Source: Oscillospiraceae bacterium (GTDB lineage: Bacteria; Bacillota; Clostridia; Oscillospirales; CAG-272). From it: a DNA stretch of 5,259 nt. The stretch spans positions 1 through 5,259 of the forward strand of contig SVRB01000092.1 in NCBI GenBank assembly GCA_015065045.1, given 5' to 3'. The notes under the pieces are model-generated. The model saw nothing but the letters and a program-made list of their open reading frames with translations, ran no database searches and had not been told where the DNA came from. The position numbers and the translations under genes were made by a program. Of this stretch, positions 1 through 5,259 are shown in pieces. Each line of letters begins with the position of its first letter. The first letter of the stretch is position 1.

Positions 1-1
1 A

Positions 2-610
2 ATTCTCGGTAAGTCTCTTAAGGAGCAGGGTATATTCTCACTCTATCCCGAAGAAAAGAACAGATGGTACGTAAAGGTTCCCGTATTCTCGTTCAACAAG
101 CTCCGCGGACTTGACGCTTACCTTTCACCTGAAATGAAATCTACAGGTGAAGCGATCGGATACGACGACAAGTTCTATCGCGCACTTTATAAGGCGCTTC
201 AGGCATCGGGTATGCACCTTCAGAATTACGGTACAGTGTTCGCAACTATCGCAGATTGCGATAAACAGGAAGCGCTTCCTCTTATCCGCCGCTTCTACAA
301 TCTCGGATTCAATATCGAAGCAACTATCGGAACAGCTAAGTTCCTCAGAGAAAACGGAATACGTACTCACGTACTCAAGAAGCTTTCGGAAGATTCCGAA
401 GAGTTGGCAGAATCGATCCGTCAGGGACACATCGCATACGTTATCAACACAAGCGATCCTTCGTCCTCAGGTACAACACGCGACGGCTTTGAGATCAGAA
501 AATATGCTACTGAGAACAACGTAACAATGTTTACGTCACTTGATACGGTAAGAGTTCTTCTCGACGTACTTGAAGAAACAACGTTGACAATTTCTACAAT
601 TGACGCGTGA
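2..610 (+). CDS. carB: Carbamoyl-phosphate synthase large subunit, C-terminal part (5' truncated by window edge)
   Basis: The reading frame is open from base 2 to a TGA at 608-610 and gives the last 202 residues of a protein that is normally about 1,070 long. CarB makes carbamoyl phosphate from bicarbonate, ATP and the ammonia delivered by CarA, the first step of pyrimidine and arginine synthesis. Fragment residues 1 to about 60 are the end of the second synthetase half, with the family signature SPEMKSTGEAIG at 42-53. Residues from about 76 (YGTVFATIADCDK) form the MGS-like allosteric domain. It keeps ATIGT (107-111), K126/K127 and INT (148-150), which line up with the UMP/ornithine-site residues T974, T977, K993 and N1015 of the E. 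coli enzyme. No frameshift is seen, so the truncation is only the window edge. Position at the head of the pyr genes suggests a pyrimidine-dedicated copy; an arginine-shared copy cannot be excluded. Confidence 0.97.
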   Translation: MLGKSLKEQGIFSLYPEEKNRWYVKVPVFSFNKLRGLDAYLSPEMKSTGEAIGYDDKFYRALYKALQASGMHLQNYGTVFATIADCDKQEALPLIRRFYNLGFNIEATIGTAKFLRENGIRTHVLKKLSEDSEELAESIRQGHIAYVINTSDPSSSGTTRDGFEIRKYATENNVTMFTSLDTVRVLLDVLEETTLTISTIDA

Positions 611-613
611 GGT
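607..613 (+). promoter_or_regulatory. Ribosome binding site of pyrK, overlapping the carB stop codon
   Basis: GAGGT at 609-613 matches the anti-Shine-Dalgarno complement and lies 4 nt before the ATG at 618. Its first bases are the last two bases of the carB TGA. This decides the pyrK start: an in-frame TTG at 600 has no such sequence before it and would place the start inside carB. Ribosomes finishing carB would clear this site, so coupled translation is plausible. Confidence 0.7.
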
Positions 614-617
614 CGAA

Positions 618-1349
618 ATGAAACAGACAGTATTTAAGATACTAACTAATAAAAAAATAGCAAAAGACGTTTATGAAATGGTTCTCGAGGGTGATACTTT
701 CGGTATTGCCCCCGGCCAGTTTGTAAACTTGAAGCTTGAAGGATTATATCTTCGCCGTCCGATTTCGGTTTGTGATTACTCAGATAAGACCTTGACCTTG
801 GTTTATAAGGTGGTAGGCAAGGGTACAGAGCAGATGTCGGGTATGAATGCCGGTGAGACGGTTGACGTTTTGACCGGACTCGGCAACGGATATGATACTG
901 AAAAAAGCGGTGATAAGCCCTTGCTTATCGGCGGTGGTGTTGGCGTACCCCCTATGTACGCTTTGGCGAAAAAGCTTATTTCAGAGGGCAAGAAGGTAAG
1001 CGTAATTTTGGGCTTCAATATTGCTGATGAAATATTTTACGAAGAAGAATTTAAGAATATAGGCTGTGAGGTTTTCGTAACTACAGTTGACGGAAGCGTT
1101 GGAACAAAGGGATTTGTAACAAACGCGCTTGAGTTGGCTGAGGGTTATACTTACGTATACACTTGCGGACCCGAGGTTATGCTTAAGGCTGTATATAACG
1201 CGACGAATACAAGCGGTCAGTACAGCTTTGAGGAACGTATGGGTTGCGGATTCGGCGCTTGTATGGGTTGTACCTGCAAGACGAAATACGGAAACAAGCG
1301 TATCTGTAAGGACGGCCCCGTTCTTGAGAAGGAGGAGATTATATGGTAA
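618..1349 (+). CDS. pyrK: Dihydroorotate dehydrogenase B, electron-transfer subunit PyrK (FAD, [2Fe-2S])
   Basis: This 243-residue ferredoxin-reductase-like protein passes electrons from PyrD's FMN through a [2Fe-2S] cluster and FAD to NAD+, in a cytoplasmic PyrD2-PyrK2 complex. Residues 1 to about 95 are the FAD-binding barrel, with RRPIS at 46-50. The NAD-binding domain follows, with the glycine-rich GGGVGVPPMYA at 105-115 and CGPEVML at 183-189. The C-terminal cluster ligands are C210, C215, C218 and C230, in the family pattern C-x4-C-x2-C-x11-C; an additional cysteine sits at 220. The ATG at 618 is preferred over an in-frame TTG at 600 because GAGGT precedes it and the protein then begins like other PyrK proteins (MKQTVFKIL). 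The gene starts 7 nt after carB and its end overlaps pyrD by 7 nt, consistent with matched production of the two partners. The protein is slightly shorter than the roughly 255-260 residues common in the family. Confidence 0.96.
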   Translation: MKQTVFKILTNKKIAKDVYEMVLEGDTFGIAPGQFVNLKLEGLYLRRPISVCDYSDKTLTLVYKVVGKGTEQMSGMNAGETVDVLTGLGNGYDTEKSGDKPLLIGGGVGVPPMYALAKKLISEGKKVSVILGFNIADEIFYEEEFKNIGCEVFVTTVDGSVGTKGFVTNALELAEGYTYVYTCGPEVMLKAVYNATNTSGQYSFEERMGCGFGACMGCTCKTKYGNKRICKDGPVLEKEEIIW

Positions 1350-2254
1350 ATACAAAGATCTCCCTTTGCGGTATTGAAATAGATAACCCTGTAATACCTG
1401 CGAGCGGAACGTTTGGATTTGGATATGAATTTGCAGACCTTTATGATATAAACTGCCTTGGAACATTCAGCTTTAAGGGAACAACAAAGGATGCAAGATT
1501 CGGCAACCCTACTCCCAGAATTGCTGAGTGCGCATCGGGTATGCTTAACGCGGTAGGGCTTCAGAACCCCGGCGTTGAAAAGGTTATATCCGAGGAGCTT
1601 CCTAAGCTTGCAAAGGTGTTCAATAAAAAGGTAATGGCAAATATAAGCGGATTTTCTGTTGAGGATTACGTTTATACCTGCGAAAAGCTTGACAAGGAAG
1701 AACAGGTTGGTTGGCTTGAAGTAAACATAAGCTGCCCTAACGTACACGGAGGCGGAATGAGCTTCGGTACTTCGGCAGAATCGGCTTATGAGGTAACGAA
1801 GGCTGTAAGAGCGGTAACAAAGAAGCCCCTTATTATAAAGCTTTCTCCCAACGTAACCGATATTGCAAGTATTGCGGCGGCTTGCGAAAACGCAGGAGCT
1901 GACGGTATCAGTATGATAAACACCCTTATGGGAATGAGAATAAACCTGAAGACAAGAAAGCCCATAATAGCAAATAAGACGGGCGGATATTCAGGCCCCG
2001 CTATTTTGCCGGTTGCTCTTCGTATGGTATATCAGGTTTACGAAGCGGTTAAAATACCGATAGTAGGTATGGGCGGAATTTCTACGGCAGAGGACGTAAT
2101 CGAGATGATGATGGCGGGCGCGACGGCTGTTGAGGTCGGAGCTGCAAACCTTATCGAGCCTTATGCTTGTAAGAATATAATTGATGATCTCCCCAAGGTT
2201 ATGGAGAAATACGGAATAAAAGATTTGAATGAAATTATTGGAGGTGCACACTAA
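1343..2254 (+). CDS. pyrD: Dihydroorotate dehydrogenase B, catalytic subunit (class 1B, FMN)
   Basis: This 303-residue TIM-barrel flavoprotein oxidises dihydroorotate to orotate. Visible motifs in order are ASGTFG (20-25, FMN region), NPTPRI (55-60), MLNAVGLQNPG (67-77, substrate loop), NISCPN (128-133) with the catalytic base C131, KLSPNVTD (166-173), INT (192-194), GGYSGPA (214-220, FMN phosphate) and GMGGI (242-246). A cysteine rather than serine base, absence of an N-terminal membrane helix and the adjacent pyrK all mark the NAD-linked class 1B enzyme. It is therefore cytoplasmic and should not need quinones or fumarate, which suits an anaerobe. Translation starts at an ATG inside the pyrK end, 5 nt after a strong AAGGAGGAG at 1329-1337. 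Isoleucine codon use differs clearly from the carB fragment (ATA 15 of 29). Confidence 0.97.
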   Translation: MVNTKISLCGIEIDNPVIPASGTFGFGYEFADLYDINCLGTFSFKGTTKDARFGNPTPRIAECASGMLNAVGLQNPGVEKVISEELPKLAKVFNKKVMANISGFSVEDYVYTCEKLDKEEQVGWLEVNISCPNVHGGGMSFGTSAESAYEVTKAVRAVTKKPLIIKLSPNVTDIASIAAACENAGADGISMINTLMGMRINLKTRKPIIANKTGGYSGPAILPVALRMVYQVYEAVKIPIVGMGGISTAEDVIEMMMAGATAVEVGAANLIEPYACKNIIDDLPKVMEKYGIKDLNEIIGGAH

Positions 2255-2952
2255 TGGGTAAGGACGTAATTATTGCTTGTGATTTTTCTACAAAGAAAGC
2301 GGTAATGGATTTTCTTGATAAATTTAAGGAAGAAAAGCCTTTTGTAAAGATCGGTATGGAGCTTTACTATGCAGAAGGCCCAGAAATCGTTCGTGAAATT
2401 AAGGCGAGAGGACATAAGATATTCCTCGACTTGAAGCTTCACGATATTCCTAATACGGTTAAAAAGGCTATGAATGTTCTTTCGCGCCTTGACGTTGATA
2501 TGACAAACCTCCACGCAGCAGGCACTATTGCTATGATGGAAGAAGCTATTGTTGGCCTTACAAGAGAAGACGGTACACGTCCGATGTTGATTGCTGTAAC
2601 ACAGCTTACCTCAACAAGTGAAGAAAGAATGAGAAACGAGCTTCTTATTGACGCTCCCATTGATAAGACTGTTATGCACTATGCGGAAAACGCAAAGAAG
2701 GCAGGACTTGACGGTGTTGTATGTTCACCCCTCGAAGCAGGTAAGGTTCACGATACCTGCGGCAAGGATTTTGTAACAGTAACTCCCGGTGTAAGATTTG
2801 CTGATGGCGAGGTTGGAGATCAGGTTAGAGTTATGACTCCCGAGCAGGCAAAGAAGATCGGCTCTGACTATATAGTTGTGGGTAGACCCATAACAGCGGC
2901 TGAAGATCCGGTTGCGGCATACAGAAGATGCGTAAAAGAATTTGTTGACTGA
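2254..2952 (+). CDS. pyrF: Orotidine 5'-phosphate decarboxylase
   Basis: This 232-residue TIM-barrel enzyme converts OMP to UMP, the last step of the pathway. The charged active-site network is present: D10 (ACDF), K32 (FVKIG), and D59-x-K61-x2-D64 in LDLKLHDIPNT. Also present are TPGVRF at 177-182 and VVGRPIT at 208-214, the phosphate-binding end of the barrel, with Q190 nearby. Length and motif spacing match the Bacillus/E. coli type (about 230-245 residues), not the longer type with an extended N-terminus. Its ATG overlaps the pyrD stop in a TAATG arrangement (1-nt overlap), and GGAGGTG at 2240-2246 sits 7 nt upstream. This favours re-initiation by ribosomes leaving pyrD. Confidence 0.97.
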   Translation: MGKDVIIACDFSTKKAVMDFLDKFKEEKPFVKIGMELYYAEGPEIVREIKARGHKIFLDLKLHDIPNTVKKAMNVLSRLDVDMTNLHAAGTIAMMEEAIVGLTREDGTRPMLIAVTQLTSTSEERMRNELLIDAPIDKTVMHYAENAKKAGLDGVVCSPLEAGKVHDTCGKDFVTVTPGVRFADGEVGDQVRVMTPEQAKKIGSDYIVVGRPITAAEDPVAAYRRCVKEFVD

Positions 2953-2972
2953 TATAATAAGGAGAAGATATT

Positions 2973-3629
2973 ATGGAAAGCTACAAGAGAGAGTTTATTG
3001 AATTCTTGCAGTCGGCAGGAGTTTTGAAGTTCGGTGATTTTACTGCTAAGAGCGGAAGAAAGATTCCTTACTTCATAAATGCAGGTGATATAAAGACGGG
3101 CGAACAGATATCAAAGCTCGGTGAGTTTTACGCAAAGGCTTATTTTGAAAAAATAGGCAACAAGAGAACAGTTCTCTATGGACCTGCTTACAAGGGTATC
3201 TCTATCGCAGTATCATCTGCTGTTGCATTGGCAAAGCAGGGGCTTGACGTTCCTTTCTTCTTTAATAGAAAAGAGGTTAAGGACCACGGCGAAGGCGGTG
3301 TATTTGTTGGCTACGTTCCGAAAGAGGGAGAGGAAATCGTAATCGTTGAGGACGTTATTACAGCAGGAACAGCAATCAGAGAAAGTATGGATATTCTTTC
3401 AAGCGTAAAGGGTGCTAAGGTTGCGGCTACTTTCGTAATGGTTGACAGAAAAGAAAAGGGTAAGACAGAAATGTCAGCTATGGCAGAGCTTGAAAAGGAA
3501 TACGGCTTCCCCGTATACTCTGTTGTTGACGTATACGATATAATTGAATACCTCGAGGAAAGTGATGAAAACAAGGAAAACGTTGACAGAATCAAGAAGT
3601 ATCTTGAAGTTAACGGAGCAAAGGCGTAA
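2973..3629 (+). CDS. pyrE: Orotate phosphoribosyltransferase
   Basis: This 218-residue type I phosphoribosyltransferase joins orotate to PRPP to give OMP and pyrophosphate, and so supplies the substrate of PyrF. The PRPP-binding loop is IVEDVITAGTA at 124-134, with adjacent acidic residues E125 and D127. The flexible catalytic loop is NRKEVKDHGEGG at 98-109, the conserved lysine-rich loop donated across the dimer interface. YGPAYKGI (69-76) is the pyrophosphate-side loop, and KSGRKIPYFINAG (26-38) is the N-terminal orotate hood. Length fits the E. coli-like form (213 residues) rather than the shorter archaeal form. It starts 20 bp after pyrF with AAGGAG at 2959-2964, 8 nt from the ATG. The C-terminal tail (about 195-218) is rich in charged residues and not obviously functional. 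Confidence 0.97.
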   Translation: MESYKREFIEFLQSAGVLKFGDFTAKSGRKIPYFINAGDIKTGEQISKLGEFYAKAYFEKIGNKRTVLYGPAYKGISIAVSSAVALAKQGLDVPFFFNRKEVKDHGEGGVFVGYVPKEGEEIVIVEDVITAGTAIRESMDILSSVKGAKVAATFVMVDRKEKGKTEMSAMAELEKEYGFPVYSVVDVYDIIEYLEESDENKENVDRIKKYLEVNGAKA

Positions 3630-3630
3630 T

Positions 3631-3650
3631 TCCTAAATAATCCTGAATAA
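3631..3650 (+). repeat. Short imperfect tandem repeat in the pyrE-pyrB gap
   Basis: Two adjacent 10-bp units, TCCTAAATAA and TCCTGAATAA, differ at one base and fill most of the 35-bp gap. They lie just before the pyrB ribosome binding site (AAGGAG, 3653-3658). The repeat is plainly visible. Any role is unknown, and slippage duplication in a short spacer is the simplest explanation. Confidence 0.6.
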
Positions 3651-3664
3651 ACAAGGAGAAAGAT

Positions 3665-4582
3665 ATGAGAAGCGTTATTGATATAATGGACTTGTCTGTC
3701 GAGGAGATAGACGGTCTTTTGAGTACCGCAGAAGATATAATTGCAAATCCCAAGAAATATGCAAAGGTTTGCGAAGGCAAGAAGCTTGCAACACTCTTCT
3801 TTGAACCTTCAACAAGAACAAGACTCAGCTTTGAAGCGGCAATGTATGAGCTCGGAGGAAACGTAATCGGTTTCTCTGATGCAAACAGCAGTTCGTCTTC
3901 AAAGGGCGAAAGCGTTGCCGACACTGCGAGAGTAATAAGCTGCTATGCAGATATCATCGCTATGCGTCATCCCAAAGAGGGCGCGCCGTTTGTGGCATCT
4001 CTTAACGCATCGATTCCCGTTATCAACGCAGGTGACGGCGGACATAACCACCCCACACAGACGTTGGCTGACCTTCTCACAATAAAGAGAGAAAAGGGCA
4101 GATTTGACAATCTTACAGTTGGTCTTTGCGGAGACTTAAAGTTTGGCAGAACAGTACATTCACTTATAAACGCGCTTTCAAGATATAGCGGAATTAAGTT
4201 TGTAATGATATCTCCCGACGAGCTTCGTATCCCTGATTACGTAAAGCAGAACGTTCTTATTCCCAACGGAATTGAGTTCAGCGAGGAAAAGAGTCTTGAA
4301 GAAGCAATGCCCAAGCTTGACATACTCTATATGACAAGAGTTCAGAAGGAAAGATTCTTCAACGAGGCTGATTATATAAGACTTAAGGATACTTATATAT
4401 TGACACCCGAGAAGCTCGAAAATGCAAAAGAAGATCTTTGCATTTTGCATCCGCTGCCCCGTGTAAATGAAATTTCCGTTGCAGTTGACAACGACAAGAG
4501 AGCTTGTTATTTCAAGCAGGTTCTTAACGGAAAATATATGCGTATGGCACTTATACTTAAACTTTTGGAGGTAGAGATATGA
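3665..4582 (+). CDS. pyrB: Aspartate carbamoyltransferase catalytic chain
   Basis: This 305-residue protein transfers the carbamoyl group to aspartate, the first committed step of pyrimidine synthesis. The carbamoyl-phosphate domain carries FFEPSTRTRLSFEAAM at 45-60, with the STRTR signature at 49-53. The 80s loop that reaches into the neighbouring subunit ends in SSSKGES with K80. H129 in NHPTQT corresponds to E. coli H134. The aspartate domain has GRTVHSL at 161-167, TRVQKER at 224-230 (R225 and Q227 correspond to E. coli R229 and Q231) and HPLPRVNEI at 262-270. It is a catalytic trimer subunit and, with pyrI next to it, probably part of a class B dodecamer. AAGGAG at 3653-3658 lies 6 nt before the ATG. 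The 3' end overlaps pyrI in an ATGA, as expected for coupled subunits. Ornithine carbamoyltransferase is excluded by the HPLPR and TRVQKER motifs. Confidence 0.97.
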   Translation: MRSVIDIMDLSVEEIDGLLSTAEDIIANPKKYAKVCEGKKLATLFFEPSTRTRLSFEAAMYELGGNVIGFSDANSSSSSKGESVADTARVISCYADIIAMRHPKEGAPFVASLNASIPVINAGDGGHNHPTQTLADLLTIKREKGRFDNLTVGLCGDLKFGRTVHSLINALSRYSGIKFVMISPDELRIPDYVKQNVLIPNGIEFSEEKSLEEAMPKLDILYMTRVQKERFFNEADYIRLKDTYILTPEKLENAKEDLCILHPLPRVNEISVAVDNDKRACYFKQVLNGKYMRMALILKLLEVEI

Positions 4583-5010
4583 TAATCGGACAGATCAAAG
4601 ACGGAATTGTACTCGACCATATAAAAGCGGGCAGAGGTATGAAGATATATGATATCTTGAATCTTGGTAGTCTTGATTGCTCAGTTGCTGTTATCGTTAA
4701 TGCGGACAGTGCAAAGATGGGCAAGAAGGATATTATAAAGATTGCTGAGCCTATAGATATTGATTTTCACATACTCGGTTTTATCGATCCCGACGTTACC
4801 GTTAATATCATAAAGGACGGCAAGGTTGTAAAGAGAGAGAAAATCGACCTTCCCGAAAGAATAACAGACGTGTTGAAGTGCAAGAACCCGAGATGTATTA
4901 CGACAACAGAGCAGGAGCTTCAGCATATATTTAAGCTTTGCGATGAAGACAACAAGGTATATCGTTGCATATACTGCGAAACAAAAGCGGAGCTTGAAAG
5001 CATCGAATAA
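4579..5010 (+). CDS. pyrI: Aspartate carbamoyltransferase regulatory chain
   Basis: This 143-residue protein binds nucleotide effectors and tethers catalytic trimers into the allosteric ATCase dodecamer. The N-terminal allosteric domain has VLDHI at 11-15, where D13 and H14 match effector-site D19 and H20 of E. coli. MGKKDIIKI (47-55) supplies K50 and K54, matching K56 and K60, and N76 matches N84. After LPERI (91-95) comes the zinc domain, whose four ligands C101, C106, C130 and C133 (C-x4-C and C-x2-C) contact PyrB. By direct alignment the protein lacks about six residues at the extreme N-terminus compared with E. coli (153 residues), and position K94 is R86, with K85 next to it. The ATG lies inside the pyrB stop (ATGA), 6 nt after GGAGGT at 4567-4572. 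A second in-frame TAA follows the stop directly. Confidence 0.96.
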   Translation: MIIGQIKDGIVLDHIKAGRGMKIYDILNLGSLDCSVAVIVNADSAKMGKKDIIKIAEPIDIDFHILGFIDPDVTVNIIKDGKVVKREKIDLPERITDVLKCKNPRCITTTEQELQHIFKLCDEDNKVYRCIYCETKAELESIE

Positions 5011-5020
5011 TAAAAATAAA

Positions 5021-5054
5021 CAGGCTGTATGATGAAATACAGCCTGCTTTTTTT
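5021..5054 (+). terminator. Intrinsic terminator of the pyr operon, possibly bidirectional
   Basis: A perfect 10-bp stem, CAGGCTGTAT (5021-5030) with ATACAGCCTG (5037-5046), closes a 6-nt loop (GATGAA). It is followed by C and seven T residues (5048-5054), and lies 10 bp after the pyrI stop. The flank before the stem (TAATAAAAATAAA, from 5008) is T-rich when read on the other strand, so the hairpin could also stop a convergent transcript. Confidence 0.93.
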
Positions 5055-5095
5055 GGGAAAATATTTAAAAGTTTTGAGAGGGTCAAGCGTTTTTT

Positions 5096-5122
5096 GTAGG
5101 GACCGGCGTCCCCGACGGTCCG
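5096..5122 (+). repeat. REP-like GTAG-headed imperfect hairpin, copy 1
   Basis: GTAG (5096-5099) is followed by GGACCG (5100-5105, reusing no GTAG base), which pairs with CGGTCC (5116-5121). Then come a G-A mismatch (5106/5115), two more pairs (CG with CG, 5107-5108 and 5113-5114) and a TCCC loop. A T4 run follows at 5123-5126, so it could also act as a weak backup terminator. It shares sequence and architecture with the copy at 5162-5189. The REP assignment rests on architecture only. Confidence 0.6.
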
Positions 5123-5130
5123 TTTTATAA

Positions 5131-5149
5131 TATTATTTTGAAAATAATA
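5131..5149. repeat. AT-rich 19-bp near-perfect palindrome between the two hairpin elements
   Basis: TATTATTTT (5131-5139) and its exact reverse complement AAAATAATA (5141-5149) flank a single central G. As RNA it could form an 8-bp A-U stem with a 3-nt loop. It could be a spacer, a protein-binding palindrome or chance in AT-rich DNA; nothing in the sequence separates these. Confidence 0.5.
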
Positions 5150-5161
5150 AATCCTAAATTC

Positions 5162-5189
5162 GTAGGGGGCGACGTCCTCGACGCCCCCG
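5162..5189 (+). repeat. REP-like GTAG-headed imperfect hairpin, copy 2
   Basis: The element begins with GTAG (5162-5165). GGGGGCG (5165-5171) pairs with CGCCCCC (5182-5188), then come an A-A mismatch (5172/5181), two pairs (CG with CG) and a TCCT loop. It is in the same orientation as the copy at 5096-5122, with a 39-bp spacer. The core CGTCC-CGAC is shared, and several stem differences between the copies are compensatory. CTTTT follows at 5190-5194. Confidence 0.6.
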
Positions 5190-5259
5190 CTTTTCTAAGA
5201 CATATTATTTATCTAAACAATATTATCTTTTCTTTTTATGTTACTTTCTTGCGTGCCAA

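Larger units (their letters stand above)
5055..5259. other. Non-coding region downstream of the pyr operon
   Basis: I find no convincing coding sequence in these 205 bases on either strand. The stretch is AT-rich except for two GC-rich hairpin elements described separately. The first 40 bases contain a T6 run at 5090-5095, and the last 60 are pyrimidine-rich. On the minus strand the three frames entering from the right edge stop after 7, 5 and 14 codons. One of them could be the last residues of a convergent gene, but nothing supports a particular one. Confidence 0.7.

Noticed and set aside
147..524. Second + strand frame inside carB (125 codons)
   Set aside because: It is out of frame with the conserved CarB domain, and its composition (serine/arginine-rich, no motif) is that of a frame shadow.
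1..610. Frameshifted or pseudogene carB
   Set aside because: The frame is open from the window edge to a normal family C-terminus, and all allosteric-domain motifs are intact; the missing part is simply outside the window.
600..617. TTG start for pyrK giving six additional N-terminal residues
   Set aside because: There is no Shine-Dalgarno sequence before 600, whereas GAGGT lies 4 nt before the ATG at 618 and the protein then starts as the family does.
981..1466. Minus-strand open frame of 161 codons over pyrK
   Set aside because: It is a shadow of pyrK and early pyrD, with no family motif and no credible ribosome site.
1217..1747. Minus-strand open frame of 176 codons across the pyrK/pyrD junction
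   Set aside because: It lies antisense to two motif-confirmed genes, crosses their junction, has no recognisable domain, and is rich in residues produced by reading the complement of the real genes.
3641..3657. Possible hairpin hiding the pyrB ribosome site (TCCT pairing with AGGA)
   Set aside because: The stem is only 4 bp with a 9-nt AT-rich loop, too weak to propose as a regulator.
5021..5189. CRISPR-like array from the repeated GC-rich elements after pyrI
   Set aside because: There are only two copies, they differ in sequence, the GTAG-headed hairpin form is unlike CRISPR repeats, and no cas gene is present.

Overview
This window is the 3' part of a de novo pyrimidine (UMP) biosynthesis operon, read entirely left to right: carB (3' end only) - pyrK - pyrD - pyrF - pyrE - pyrB - pyrI. 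It is followed by a strong intrinsic terminator and about 200 bp of non-coding, repeat-bearing DNA. All seven products are recognisable from motifs. I see no unknown gene and no novel protein system in the window.

Organism: the pair pyrK + pyrD is the two-subunit, NAD-linked class 1B dihydroorotate dehydrogenase typical of Firmicutes. Every gene has a strong purine-rich Shine-Dalgarno sequence (AAGGAG/GGAGG type), and base composition is moderate. ATCase comes with a PyrI regulatory chain, which occurs in many Clostridia but not in the Bacillus-type operon. The best guess is an anaerobic member of class Clostridia (Oscillospiraceae/Ruminococcaceae-like gut bacterium). This is inference; genus cannot be told.

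Layout: 2-610 is the end of carB (last 202 residues, including the whole allosteric domain). 618-1349 is pyrK, 1343-2254 pyrD, 2254-2952 pyrF, 2973-3629 pyrE, 3665-4582 pyrB and 4579-5010 pyrI. Neighbours overlap by 1 to 7 nt or are separated by no more than 35 bp, so translational coupling is likely at pyrK/pyrD, pyrD/pyrF and pyrB/pyrI. A hairpin with a perfect 10-bp stem and a T7 tract (5021-5054) ends the unit. Region 5055-5259 has no convincing gene. It holds two direct GTAG-headed imperfect hairpins that resemble REP elements, with an AT-rich 19-bp palindrome between them.

How the genes work together: CarB (with CarA, outside the window) makes carbamoyl phosphate. PyrB/PyrI condenses it with aspartate. 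PyrC (not in the window) closes the ring. PyrD/PyrK oxidises dihydroorotate to orotate with NAD+. PyrE adds phosphoribose from PRPP, and PyrF decarboxylates OMP to UMP. End-product control is visible at two protein levels: the CarB allosteric domain and PyrI. The promoter and any leader attenuator lie upstream of the window.
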